64,000 nucleotides of DNA. It comes from Crocodylus rhombifer. Taxonomy: Eukaryota > Chordata > Crocodylia > Crocodylidae. The position numbers and the translations under genes were made by a program. Under the pieces are notes generated by a model that ran no database searches, was not told where the DNA came from, and saw only the letters and a list, made by a program, of their open reading frames with translations. The stretch is taken from the NCBI GenBank assembly GCA_038503035.1, contig JAVSML010025532.1, positions 1 to 64,000 of the forward strand, given 5' to 3'. Shown in pieces: positions 45,958 to 56,879 of this stretch; position 1 is the first letter of the stretch; each line of letters starts with the position of its first letter.

Positions 45958-46105
45958 CACTTCAACGAGAGTGAAGAGCATATAGGAGCAGACCCTTTAA
46001 AGACTTTCACTGCAATAAGAGTGAAGAGCATATAGGACCAGACCCTTTAAAGACTTTCACTTCAACGAGAGTGAAGAGCATATAGGACCAGACCCTTTAA
46101 AGGAG
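45958..46105 (+). repeat. Minisatellite, 50-bp unit, about three copies
   Basis: Three units start at 45961, 46011 and 46061 with a period of exactly 50. The shared words are GAGTGAAGAGCATATAGGA and CAGACCCTTTAAAGACTTTC. The first and third units begin TTCAACGAGA, the middle TGCAATAAGA. Units 2 and 3 share GGACCAG where unit 1 has GGAGCAG. The high identity suggests recent expansion. Confidence 0.97.
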
Positions 46106-46109
46106 GGAA

Positions 46110-46395
46110 AGCTAGTACTGGCAGGAGCAACAGGGGAGTGGGAGTGGAGAGCACATGAGACATGAGTGTAGGATGATAACGAGAACAAATAAACCCTAGG
46201 CTATGGCTAGGTCTGCCTCACAGAGTTATGTCAGTCAAGGTACATAGAGCCATGGTCATTGTCCAGCACAGGTCTACATGCAGAAGTCTGCACTGTAGCT
46301 GCAGGTATGCCAGCAGTGCGGCGCCTTTACTGGTATCACTTATTCCACTTGAATGGTGATGGTTTTCCTATACTCACACGACACACGCTGTTGCC
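46110..46395. other. No gene recognised; possible DNA-transposon remains
   Basis: Words such as TATGTCAGTCAAGGTACATA and GGTCTACATGCAGAAGTCTG resemble reptile MITE sequence, but I could not place ends. Confidence 0.35.
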
Positions 46396-46400
46396 GGCTT

Positions 46401-46495
46401 AGCTGCATCTATACTAGAAGAGCTTTGCTAATCTAGGAATGCCTGTATCTCACATTAGCAAAGCACCTCTAATGCACATGCTATGTAGAGCAGCT
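46401..46495. mobile_element. Small palindromic MITE
   Basis: AGCTGCATCTATACTAGA at the left is mirrored by GCATGTGC...TATGTAGAGCAGCT at the right. The inner GCTTTGCTAAT (46432) pairs exactly with ATTAGCAAAGC (46454). It is about 95 bp and non-coding. Confidence 0.6.
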
Positions 46496-46499
46496 CAAC

Positions 46500-48185
46500 G
46501 ATGCTTTGTATCAGTAAAGCAATGCTGCAAGTAAAAAGTCAGTACAGCTGTGTCTGCGCTTGGGGCTTTTCTGTACCAGCTGTGTTCGCCCCCCAACCAC
46601 CATAGCAAAGCTGGCAGAAGTCTGCAGGCCGAGGAAAGAAGAGGAGAGAGCTTTTCATTGTGAAACCCTGATGCATCTCCATTATATGGAGACAGTTCCC
46701 AGAACCATGCACACATGTAGACTGCCAGGTATAGGAATGCAACTGGATGCCTCAGAAAACCCCAATCCAACCCAACCGCAAATGAAATAACTAAGATTTT
46801 CTCTTCAGCTCCAAACTCTGGAAAAGGAAGATTATCTGGGGCAGCGCCAGCAGACATGATTAGCTGTTTCCAGCTACCCCACAATTTGTCTGCTGGTTGA
46901 GAGCTAGGACATGGAAAAGTGAACTAATCGAGTTAAAAGTGGGCAGGGTCTGACCCTGAAGCTGTGGATGTGCAGTNNNNNNNNNNATGGGTACATAATC
47001 ATTAATGGAATTGCCCTTTGGAAAGGACAAATGGTACATACATTTAAACGTGTTACAAGCTTTCACAGAGCTGTGCCTCAGAGGACCGATTTACACTTAT
47101 ACAGATGGCATATTTATCAGCTGGTCAGGCCCGTGCTTTGAGAGACTTCTATTTTACAACCTCTGCAGATTTCCAGTTGTGAGATATACTATTTCAGGAC
47201 TTCTGTAGGACACATCAAAGCCATCAGTATGCCCTTTAAATAGGTAGGTGACTTCTCCATTACAGTGGGATATTCACTGTGGGCAAACTTTGAAGATATT
47301 ATAATTCCTGCTGGTTTACAGCACCTCCCACATGACACTTGGAGCTGAACAGCAAATGTGGCTAATGAGAGATCAGGAACAACAAGAACTAACAATTTCA
47401 AGCCTGGCATCCAAATGATGGAGTGAATTTTTGGCATTAAGAGCAAATGGGAGAGTCCCACACCAGCATGGAGCAGAGTATCATGTGGCTCTCTGCTTGG
47501 AAATAGCACAGAGTATGCAAGAGCTGGAGACATGAATTTGGTCCCAGTTGCATGGGGTGAGGAGGAGGCCGGGGTTGTCTATGCCGTCACCACACCAAGC
47601 CACTGAGAAGCACACCTAGTCTTTCATTCCCAGTCCACAAGAGCCAAGTCCCAGGAACAAGATGCTGCTGCTGTAGGGCAGTGTTGAGGATGCCCAGCGG
47701 GCCATGCTCACTCCCCTCTCACCTGCAAGGCAGAGGGGGCAGGAGGAGGCTAGGGCAGCCTTCCCGCTCACCCAGGATTCCCAGATAGGCTGCAAGTACA
47801 GGGGCTGAGAAGTCACAAACTTGATAAGCTGCCCCATTCAAACTGGATGCTGACCTGGGATTTTGGACTCAGTGGGACTTGTGCTCCCTCCAGAAAAATC
47901 CCATAGAAACTCAAGGGTTTACGTGTCCTACCAAGAGCTTGAAGCATCAGGATCTATGTAGGGAAGGTGGAGGGACAGCCTAATCACCACGCGCTGTCTT
48001 ATGTGCGATACAGGCCTGCTTCCTCTCCCTAACACACTGTTCTTCCCTGTTCCAGTTTCCAACCAGTGAAGCCATCACAGATCCCATATACCACCCAGTG
48101 CTTGCTATTCTATTGATTTCAGTAGATCTCTGCTCCCTTCATCCATCCCTATGAGTGCCTATCAGTCTCCCTACCCCTGCCTTCC
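46500..48185. other. No gene recognised; contains assembly gap
   Basis: No gene or named repeat. Ten unknown bases lie at 46977-46986. The frames of 114-129 codons on the minus strand have no recognisable domain. Confidence 0.5.
46977..46986. other. Assembly gap (10 N)
   Basis: Ten N characters. The small fixed size suggests a scaffolder placeholder or masked ambiguous bases, so the true length may differ. Confidence 0.99.
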
Positions 48186-48189
48186 AGGG

Positions 48190-49700
48190 ATGGACTTCAT
48201 TAGCAATCGTTTCGCGCTTCTGAAAGCAACTGCCAAATTATTATGGGTGCTTCAGAGGGAGCTACACAGGAATTAGCAGACGATATCTGCCCAGGAGGAT
48301 GCTTCCTTCCAGTCGCTATTTTTCTTGGCAAGGTGTGTTTCATACTGCTTCTACTCTCCCAGAGGGAGAATAGTTCTTCTACCATCTCAATGACTTTGCC
48401 TTGCTTTCCTTTCAAGCCCTCCGTCAAACTGCTAATTTTTTGAAGAAAGCCTCACCCACCTCAACCTCCTGGTCTGGTGGTCTAGAGCAGACCCCTGCCA
48501 CCACATCACCCTTGCTGCTCTTCCCTCTGACCCTAACCCAAGACTCTCAGCAGGCTATCTCCAGATTCGTACTGGAGCTCTGAGCAGTCTTACAGCTCTT
48601 CTTTGTAAAATACAACTCCTCCTCCTCTTCTCCCCTGCCCGTCCTTCCTGAACATTTTGTAGCCATCCATAATTGTGCTCCAGCCATGCGAGCTCCCACC
48701 CAATCTCTGTTATTCCCATCACGTTATAGCTCCTTGAGTGTTCAAGGTCTTCCAGTTCTTCGTGGTTCTTTCCCAGGCTCCGTGCACTTGTGTACGGGCA
48801 CCTGAGGTGACTAATCGATTAACCTGCTTTCTCAGGAAGAATGAAAAGGCCTGCCTTGTTACTCCTTCCTGCTTGTGCTTCCTCCAGGTCACCCACTTCC
48901 CCACTTACCTCAGGGCTTTGGTCTCCATCCCCCGGCAAACCTAGTTTAAAGGCCCCCTCACTAGCCTACCTAGCCTGTCTGAGAAGATGCTCTTCCCTCT
49001 CTTTGTGGAGCAGATCCCATCTCTTCCTAGCAATCCTGTTTCTTGGAACAACATCCCATGGTTGGAGAAGCCAAAGCCCTGCCAGCAACATTATCTGTGC
49101 AGCCCTACGTGGATCTGTGGGATGCATCTACTCCCGCCCAGGTCCTTTGCCTTGACTGGAAGAATTGAGGAAAACACCACTTGAGCCTCTGCCCCCTTCA
49201 CTCTTGCATCCAGAGCCCTATAGTCACTTTTGATCTGCTCAGGGTCTCCCCTGGCAGTATCACTGGTGCACACATGGATGAGCAGCATGGGGTAGTAATC
49301 AGAAGGTTGGATAAGTCTCAGTGACATCTCATCCTTCCACGAGCTCTCAAAATTCAGGCTCTGGGCAAGCAGGAGACCTTCCGAGACAACAGGACAGACC
49401 AACAGATGGATGCCTCCATCCCCTGCAGAAGGGGGTCTCCAGTCATGACCACCTGTCACTTCCTCTCAGTGGCAGTGGCCTCAATCCTCTCAACCTTGGA
49501 GTTGCCTGGCCTGACCTCTTCTACCAACAGAATGAGCTCCTCCTCCTCTGTTGCTAGGGCTCCATATCTGTTCTCCAGGCAAACCACTGCAGGTGGAGAT
49601 GAAGACTCCTGCTTGCTGGCAAAGGGCACAAGCTTCCAGCTTCCACTTTTCTGGGAGTCCATGTCCTCGTCCTTCTCCAGCCAAAAGATTTTTTTTTTGC
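48190..49700 (-). mobile_element. CR1 LINE 5' half: ORF1 esterase domain and start of ORF2 endonuclease
   Basis: CR1 ORF1 carries an SGNH-type esterase, and ORF2 starts with an apurinic-type endonuclease. On the minus strand, a Glu-rich linker (ENRYGALATEEEELIL, about 49570) leads to VVMTGDPLLQGMEASIC (block I, GDS expected, GDP present; 49420-49440). Next is LLIHVCTSDTARGDPEQIKS (GTND expected, CTSD present; about 49260), then VVFSSILPVKAKDLG. The end is GFSNHGMLFQETGLLGRDGI followed by CSTKRGKSIFSDRLGRLV (DGIH expected, DGIC present; about 49010). Then come ORF2 signatures NVMGITEIGW (48720-48690) and VCSRPPDQEVEVGEAFF (48492-48440). There are frameshifts and stops. It is cut off before the RT, and its start lies near the foldback element at 49826. 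Confidence 0.88.
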
Positions 49701-49825
49701 AAACACATAAAGGCAGAGTGAGCTAGCAGAAGGCAAGTAGGAAATAGCAGAGGGAAGGAGACTTCCATGGTGATGCTGATGGGTGCAGTAGGCACAATGA
49801 CAAGGAGAGAAAGGAACAAACATTT

Positions 49826-50870
49826 GGGGTGCATTGATAGAGATATTTGGGGCTGATATAAATGGCTGAGTCTTAACAAGCTATTTTGGCCGATACCAAT
49901 CCAATTGCCAATATGCAGCCTGCAGCCAGGCAGCTTGGAAAGTAGCGTCTTGCTGGTAAGTTTGTTGTGGGGAAAGGGGCGAGGGGAGAGGGAAGGGGTG
50001 TGGGAGGGCAGATTGAGGTCCCAGTGGTAAGGAAGAGAGTGGGGCTGGGGCTAGGGCAGGGGCAGGCGCTGCACATCTGGGGTGGGGTGCAGGACAGAGC
50101 CACAAGTGGCTCGTCCAGGGCTTGTGGGAGGGGGTGACGGCTTCTGCCACTGCATGCATCCCGAGAGGGCACAAGGAGCATGTGTCCCCAGATCTGCATG
50201 AGGGGCAAGGGTGAGCTGCCACTGTGGGCTGGGGCCAAGGCAGTGCCAAGTTCTTCCTGGTGGGGGCTGGGCTGGGCTGAGCTGTGCGCAGGGTGGGTGG
50301 TGGCAGCACTGGGAGGGGGACTACAGCGGGGGCTGAAACCACCCCAAAATTTGCTGCAGCCCCCTCATACCCTCCTTCCCTGGCCGCTGCCACCCACCCC
50401 AGTGCAGCCAGGCACAGCCCCCACCAGGAAGAGCACCATACCACCCCCATCTGAGCCCACAACAGCAGCCTGCCTTCACCCCATGCCCTCCTGGGGTGCA
50501 TACAGCAGCAGGAGTTGCCTCCCTCCTCACAACCTCCAGATGAGCCTCTTATGGCTCCATCCTGCACCCCACCCCATCTGTGCAGCCCCAGCCCCACTCC
50601 CTCCCTCCCTCACTGCTGGGGTCTCAATCTGCACACCCCTCCACTGCCTCTTTCCTCACAACAGACTTACCAGCCAGACCCAGCTGCTTTCTGTGCTGCC
50701 AGGCTGTGCTCCTGGCTGCTTGAGTGCTGCGCTGTGGCTGCACACATGCATGGGGCATTTCTCAGTGACCTTATTGGCCACATCAACCAAAAAAAGCCGA
50801 TTGCTGATACTGTCAATTTTCCTTATATCGGTGCTGATCTGATATGGGACCGATGTATTGGTGCACCTCC
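49826..50870. mobile_element. 1-kb foldback DNA transposon with GC-rich core
   Basis: The ends pair: GGGGTGCATTGATAGAGATA and GGGCTGATATAAATGG at the left against TATATCGGTGCTGATCTGAT and CGATGTATTGGTGCACC at the right. The GGTGCAYCGATA-type end resembles known hAT MITEs. Further in, GCTGGTAAGTTTGTTGTGGG (49952) pairs with CACAACAGACTTACCAGC (50658). The pairing continues through the GC-rich core to a centre near 50340: TGGTGGGGGCTGGG matches CAGCCCCCACCAGG, for example. Because of this symmetry, the minus frame of 238 codons and the plus frame of 220 codons encode near-identical Trp/Cys/Pro-rich peptides. They are artefacts, not genes. No clean target duplication was found. Confidence 0.83.
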
Positions 50871-50874
50871 AAAA

Positions 50875-52610
50875 AACTCCTTAGCACTCTATCAGTCCCT
50901 TAGAAACTCTAATGTATCTCTTTGTTAAATTTTACCCTCTGTTCAACAGAAATATGGTCCTGGCTCTCCATAAATGTCTTCTATAAAATACTGCCCCACA
51001 AGTTTGCAATGAGCATACAGCTAAAATCTTGGAAGGAAGTTAAAGGCTTCCAAAACGAAATTTTAGCAAGGCCTTCCTCCAAGCTGGGGTGTATTCTGCA
51101 CGCTTGTGTTCTGGGGACTCTGCACCATTGGAGCAAGTTTTCAAGAACCATGGTAGCAAAATAGCTGGATTCTTTTTTTCCATGGGCTGCTGCTGCTGGC
51201 AGGCTAATCCCAAGGCTGTCTTAGATCTCCAGACTGTCTTGTACAGGAAAAGTCATGACGTCCTGGGGCTTTCATTTCTGCCCTGACACACTTTGCAGAT
51301 TCGTCTTTGTTCTGACTGGGCATAATCCAGACACACATCCTTGGAACTGAACAAGCCAATGCTTTATGAACGCCCCTCTCCTGTTGGCTGAGAGACCTTC
51401 GTCTCTGCTGCTCAGTGTGGAGTTTCAAACAAAAAATGTTCAGAGATTTCTAATTTCTTTAGAGCTAAAAGTGGGTATTAAAAAAAAAAGTGGGAGTGAA
51501 TGGAATCTATTTGAAGAAGATGCCAGCTTTGCTCTCCTTCACAAATACTCTGCCCTCAGCTATGAAGTGAGCCCAGTATTACAATTCCAGCTAAGCGGGG
51601 TGGGCCTGGCTGTCCAGACTTGCTACAGCGGACCTTTCATCCATCTCTGAAAAAACTCCCAGCTGTGTGAGAGATGAGGAAGAAAAGTTAAGCGTCTGAT
51701 GGGAATTTGCATACCAATTATACAGGGCTCTGAGGACTGAAACGACTGAAAAGCCAGTTGGCAGCTATTAATAATTTGTGGCAGTGGTGTATTTGCTGCA
51801 AATATGTGCCCACCCTGCCAAGCGCTGTGACTTATGGATTCCCAAAGCTGTAGCACATTTCAAACTTCAAACATTCGGCCACATCACACAGACACTACGG
51901 CTGGCCATGCCTGTCCCTTAAGTATTGAATGGGCCCTGCACGTCCTTCTCATTAGTAGAGAGTTTGAGATGAAGGGCTGCTGCAGTTTTGTCATTGTTAC
52001 AGGTGATGTGCCTGCTTGGAAAAAGGTGCCTTTTTGGTCAACAACACACAGCCCTGGAGCAAAGCCAGCCCAGAGGGCAGAGGGCTATGGAGAGGGACCG
52101 ACAATAGGGGTGCATCCAGACAAGTGTGCATGCACGGTTTGCAGTGCTGCAGACCTGTCCGGGGCACCATAAACTGCATGTGCCATGCATGCAGGCTTTT
52201 GCTGTGTTGCTAATATGCAGTGTGGCAGGGTTTTTTGATACCGGGAGATTCCAGTGTCAAGCAACCCACACCAGAAAAAAGCATGGCGGCCTGAAACTGG
52301 AGCCTTGCCAGCCACAGCCATGCTCTGGCTGCCAGCCAGGCTCTGTCAGCTCAGATTGCTGCTGCTGGTGCCCCAGGACCCCAGGTAAGCCTGCTGTGAT
52401 CAGGCCAGGAGCTGGCCCCAGCCTTACCTACGCCACCTGGGGCAACTTGCCATGTGCCAGAGCGTGTGTGCAGAGGTGTTCTCCAGGGACAACTAGCAGC
52501 AGCACAAAGACGTGTTGCTTCTAGTTGTCCCCAGGTAACGCACATTTCTGCTTATGGGGTTGTGACCTAGGAGGCCACTTATATGGAAGTCAGCTTATTT
52601 TACCCTGGGC
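50875..52610. other. No gene recognised
   Basis: No gene or named repeat. The 132-codon plus-strand frame at 52126 is Cys/Pro/Gln-rich without a recognisable domain. Confidence 0.5.
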
Positions 52611-52619
52611 ATCCTAGCA

Positions 52620-52779
52620 CAGGGGTGAGCAAAAGGCGGCCCACAGGCCGGATCTGGCCTGCAGGGCCCTAAAAATTTAGAAAATTAATATTTATCTGCC
52701 CCTGGCTGCCTGTCATGCAGCCCTCAGCTTGCCAAAACTCAGTAAGTGGTCCTCCCCCCAAAATAATTGCCTGCCCCTG
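52620..52779. mobile_element. hAT MITE with exact 8-bp target duplication
   Basis: A 160-bp element with CAGGGGTGAGCAA at the left and TTGCCTGCCCCTG at the right. The octamer tcctagca flanks it exactly (52612-52619 and 52780-52787), the standard hAT signature. GCGGCCCACAGGCCGGATCT near the left end is the usual continuation of this MITE type (the phrase that in related copies gives GGCCC...GGCC). It has no coding capacity. Confidence 0.93.
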
Positions 52780-52794
52780 TCCTAGCAGGTGAGA

Positions 52795-52900
52795 GTTGTG
52801 TAGTTTAATGGATAGGGTGAGCACCTAGAGAACTAGAAGGATATGGATTTGTTCCTGAGTGAGGATGATGGGCTTCCACTCATGTTTTTTACTTCCAGTG
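52795..52900 (+). mobile_element. tRNA-derived SINE fragment
   Basis: The A-box region TGTGTAGTTTAATGGATAGG, then the B-box-like GGATTTGTTCCTGAGTGAGG, then a body with TGGGCTTCCACTCATG. It starts seven bases after the hAT target duplication. Confidence 0.55.
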
Positions 52901-52904
52901 CAAC

Positions 52905-54130
52905 TCTGAGGCCCATCTAACTTACTGTCTAATGGATAGCAGGAGCTACCTGGGGGTAAAGGTGGCTGGGGCATGGTGCTGACCACATCACCTTTTTGTG
53001 CCAAAGTTAATGAAAAAGTGGAGAGCTGCCTCCACTACCCTAATGGGCTTCAATGGCTTGTGAACAGGACACCTTCACCACAGCAGGAGGGACTAACCCT
53101 TGGAAAAATTATGGGCCTGATCAATTTGCTCAGGGAGGGTGCAATGGCCCACGGAGGAGGAGACACAAAGATGACTGCTTGCACAGCTAAGAAATAGGCA
53201 AATGAGGGCAGGAATGCTAGCAGGACACAGGGGACAGGCAGTGGCATGACGTCTGTTGAGAGCAGTTTGGCAAATGATTTCCATTTAACTGGAAAGCACC
53301 TGCCCAAAGCTGGGTGCCCTGTGCCCCCTGGGAAAAGGACATCTCAATATCCGAATGCTGAGCTCTGTGACTGCAACCAATTATTCCGATTTCTAGCAAT
53401 TCTGCAGCTATTAAAGTTCAGGGCTAGTGGGGAGCTTTCCTGAGGAGGACATTTGCTTTTAATTAAGGAAGGATATGTGAACACTACAAGAAACTCAGTC
53501 CCAAGCCCAGTAGAAAGATTGCAGTATAAAGTGCTCTAAAACTACCCAAGTGATTCTCCCCACCGATAGCATTCTCCTGGTAACGTTTTTATCGAGCGTG
53601 CAGGAGGAAAACATGTTGCAGCCAAGTAAATCCTTCTCCCTTTCCTCTGCAGCTGCAAAGGACCCATGTGTGCTTGTTTGTTGGGTGTCTACCTGCTTTG
53701 CACAGACTTTATACCCCCGTGATATTTCCTGCAGAATTGGGGCACCCGTGACTGTATGACAGATGGCTTGAAGCTGTGCAAGAGCAGGGCCAAGATGGGT
53801 TGCATTATTGGTGCCTGTATGTACCAGCCATTTTTTCAGGAGAAGGAACAAGTCTTGAGGATGCAGGTCAGACCTGAGACTGTAGTCATGTTCAGGGAGG
53901 GGCTCATCACCAAGCAGTTCACCCTCTATCCTGCACTGGAGCAGCAAGCACCACCCTCCCGTTTCAGCCAGCCCCCTCAAGGCAGGCACAGCTCCCTAGG
54001 AACTGGAGATTGCTGAGGCAGCAGGTCTAGCAAAGAAGAGAGCTGGGGAATGTGCTGATGGATTGCCCTATCTCTGCTATCTTTGCTCTCACTGGGTGCT
54101 ATGTGCTCCCATAAGGCTGAGCTCAGTGTT
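52905..54130. other. No gene recognised
   Basis: The longest frame is 164 codons on the minus strand (53989 to 53495). It has no family likeness I can name and no splice context. I leave it uncalled but list it among the rejected items. Confidence 0.45.
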
Positions 54131-54135
54131 TCACA

Positions 54136-54375
54136 GGGACCGCGTCTACACGAGATGCTGACTGCATTTAGTATTTGCATGCACACATTTAGTATTTGCA
54201 TACACAAGTGCAAGTTACTGTGCAGTAGCGTTGCTGAATGGCTTTTAGGTGACACGGACTGCGCAGTAGTTCGTCACTAGTGTGCCGGAGTGCCGTGTCA
54301 CGCTTCGTGCCATGCAATTTTACTGAGCAGTAATAACGAGCTACCGCGCAGTCAGCATCTCATGTAGACGCAGCC
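54136..54375. mobile_element. MITE with CGTCTACAYGAGATGCTGACTGC ends (28 bp)
   Basis: Left and right ends are inverted copies over about 28 bases, with the shared core GAGATGCTGACTGC and the CGTCTACA outer word. The interior has TTACTGTGCAGTAGC, also present in the element at 25514, and a direct repeat ACATTTAGTATTTGCAT. It belongs with the GTCTACAC-type group but has longer, better preserved ends. Confidence 0.82.
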
Positions 54376-54478
54376 ACAAAGCCGCAGTCTACTCTTTCCC
54401 TGAGTCCCACCACAAATAGGCTTGCCAGCATGGGGCATTCTTGCCTCTTCACCCCAAGTGTCCAACCCAAGTGTCATA

Positions 54479-54520
54479 GGGGATGCACAGGTAGCTGGGG
54501 GATGCACAGGTAGCTGGGGG
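54479..54520 (+). repeat. 19-bp tandem duplication
   Basis: GGGGATGCACAGGTAGCTG occurs twice in succession with a partial third copy (GGGGGAAGCACAG). Confidence 0.9.
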
Positions 54521-54559
54521 AAGCACAGTGGGAAGAGAAAGCCACGCAATAACTTTTGA

Positions 54560-54645
54560 GCCTTAGTATCATAGGATCATGAAAAATGCAGGTTGGAAGG
54601 GACTTCCGGTGGTCGTCTGGTCCAAACTTCAGACGTCCAGCTTTG
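54560..54645 (-). mobile_element. CR1 LINE 3' end, reverse orientation
   Basis: TATCATAGGATCATGAAAAA, then GGTTGGAAGGGACTTCCGGT and GGTCGTCTGGTCCAAAC. This is the reversed CR1 3' end, with the terminal octamer region at the left edge. Confidence 0.78.
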
Positions 54646-54649
54646 CAGT

Positions 54650-56875
54650 GCTGAGGTCTAGATCCCAGGACTGGCTTCTAAGAAGCACAGGTGCCCCAAG
54701 GTTGTTGGTACTGCCTGGTCTGCAATCCCAGAGTGCTCTGTGGTCAGGACACCACACCACCTGCCGTGAATCCTAATGGCCTAACCTGCAACAGTCAAGG
54801 GAAGGTTTATTTATTCCCTTCCAGTCTATGGCAGTTTATTCTGGAGTTTTAAATAGACTATAAAAGAGTAAACTTGGAAATGTGTTCCTGAGTCTGGTGC
54901 TGGCAAGGCGCTGGGGCTGGCAGTAGAGGAAGAACGGGATTAGAAGAGAAAAGCATCCGATGGAGAAAAATTGGGATGCGAGCTCTTATCCATATGTATT
55001 GCTGGTTTATCAATCAGGATCACCGGATGGGGAGAGCAGAGTGCAGCAGGAAATGGGAGGGAGTATCCATCTCTGTCTCTCAGGCAGACACTCATTCCTA
55101 TTTATGTAGCACTCAAATGCACAATGCACTTTACAAGACATGTGTTCAGGACTCTGGCCTGGGAGAAGGGGAAGGAGTTTACACACGTGCATCCGGCCAC
55201 TCCAGTCCCCCTCCTTCTTGTCCCCCTGGAAGCTGTCACACTAGCGCGAGAGCATGCAGGCTGCGGGTCAGACTCATCACTACTGTGAAGGGAAGAAGAG
55301 CAGGAAATGTCAGGAGCCCATTAACTATAGACAAGATAAGGGATTTCTAGTCTTACAAGCCCCAGAGGAGGCATGCGAGATGAAGTTCCAAGAGCAACTT
55401 CATAAGGAAAATGCTCCTCTATAAATCCCCTCTTTAAGGCAGAGAGGCTGAAGCCTTTACATTGAACCCACCACCCCTGGGTTTTCAGCTGAGCTGAACA
55501 AATAGCTCAAACTAGATGTCTCCCAATGGGACGTGCTTTCAGGATGGGATGAAACCCCTGACACTAGAACAACCCCACAAGCCAACTTCATGGCTGGCAT
55601 GATCCCCTGAGCTAACATGCCCGTGGCTGAAGTGATCCCAACCTTTACTAAACCCTCACATGGGTTTAGTAAGGCTGCACTTACCTGTTAGTTAGCTCCA
55701 CAGGCCAGGAGACATTGCTCGTAGTCCCTCATATCGTTGCATTAACCCCTTCTAGCTCATCTACCTTGGCATCCCACAGCAAACCCTGCAGACTCTTCCA
55801 GCTCAGCTCGTCACCTCAAAGTAAAAATGCTCAAGGGCGCTCATACACAGTACGTATCTATATTTTCAGCATAAGAGCAAAGAGGACGGAAGGACAAACT
55901 AGCCCTGCCACGTTTCCCTCTGCCTAGTGGAGAGTTTCTACTTTTCTCTTTCTCTCCGTGGAGTTTGTTATACAAGGAACTTATAGCTTGCTTTGGCAAA
56001 CCACCTCAAGGCATTGTGGGCAAGGAGAAAGGAGGGTGAAGCTGCAGGGGCTTGGCAGCCCCGGTGACGTCCGTAGCCATCAGTGAAGCAGATCAGCTGT
56101 ACCACGACACAGCTGATCACACTCCAAAGAGGATGTCTGCTTTCAGCTACAGAGCATCTCTGCATTTCCAGCTACAGAGCATCTCTGGAGGCAGGGGTCT
56201 GGGAAAGGGGAAGGGGTGGGCATTGGATAGGTGAGGACTAAGAAGGAGTAGACAAGGAAGAACTGCCTCCACCTGGCAGAGACTCTTACATATAGGGATT
56301 GCCCCAAACCCTGTTCACCCAGAGGCAGGCGGGTCCTCCTTTCTATCCCCAAGCTCCAGAGGATGCGGCTCTGTAATGTTTTGGCACTGCAGAGCTCAAG
56401 CAGTACAGGCTTGTGCTTTCAGGTCTGGAAGTCCCCATGGTTTCATCAGGAAAAGGGGCCTAGCCACATGTGCAACAGCTGGCATGGGCTGACCCAGTTG
56501 GGAAAGCTTCAGGGGAGCCCCGATAACCCAAAACAGAGGGCTCCCCTCTACTCTTGTAAGGCTGGTCCCTCCCCTGTGTGTGCCATGCGAGACAAGCCTG
56601 AACTACGATGTTTGGATCCAGATGGGAACCCCCACCCCAAATCAGGAGGGTGCTCAGGTTGAGGACTTGAGTTTGGCATGTGGGGGCCAATCACAGCATT
56701 GCAATCGAGTTTCTCCACGATAGGAAACCATTCGGGTGTGAGGGTTTGGTTCAGGAACATTGACACACGTACCCCCTCGTCCGCCTGGCATTTGTCCTTT
56801 CCTGCCGTCCCCTTTGTAGGACTCAGGTTGCTGTATCGCTGGCAGCACATCAAAGGAAAGCAGCACCTGATTTGA
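54650..56875. other. No gene recognised
   Basis: There is a tandem duplication at 56141-56187 (TTTCAGCTACAGAGCATCTC and TTTCCAGCTACAGAGCATCT, period about 24). CCTATTTATGTAGCACTC with ATGCACTTTACAAGACAT near 55097-55142 may be an old SINE or LINE end. No gene is seen. Confidence 0.45.
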
Positions 56876-56879
56876 AGTA

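Noticed and set aside
45958..46105. CRISPR array
   Set aside because: Units are contiguous 50-bp tandem copies with no variable spacers, in a vertebrate context.
49091..49459. 122-codon minus-strand frame as a host esterase or lipase gene
   Set aside because: It is CR1 ORF1: the same strand continues into ORF2 endonuclease signatures, and the catalytic blocks are broken.
49881..50842. The two longest open frames (238 codons minus, 220 codons plus) as a pair of genes
   Set aside because: They lie across one another in a GC-rich palindrome and encode near-identical low-complexity peptides, as inverted symmetry predicts. GC-rich DNA has few stops.
53495..53989. 164-codon minus-strand frame as a protein gene
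   Set aside because: No recognisable family, no splice or promoter context, and this length is plausible by chance. A protein search with a significant hit would reopen it.
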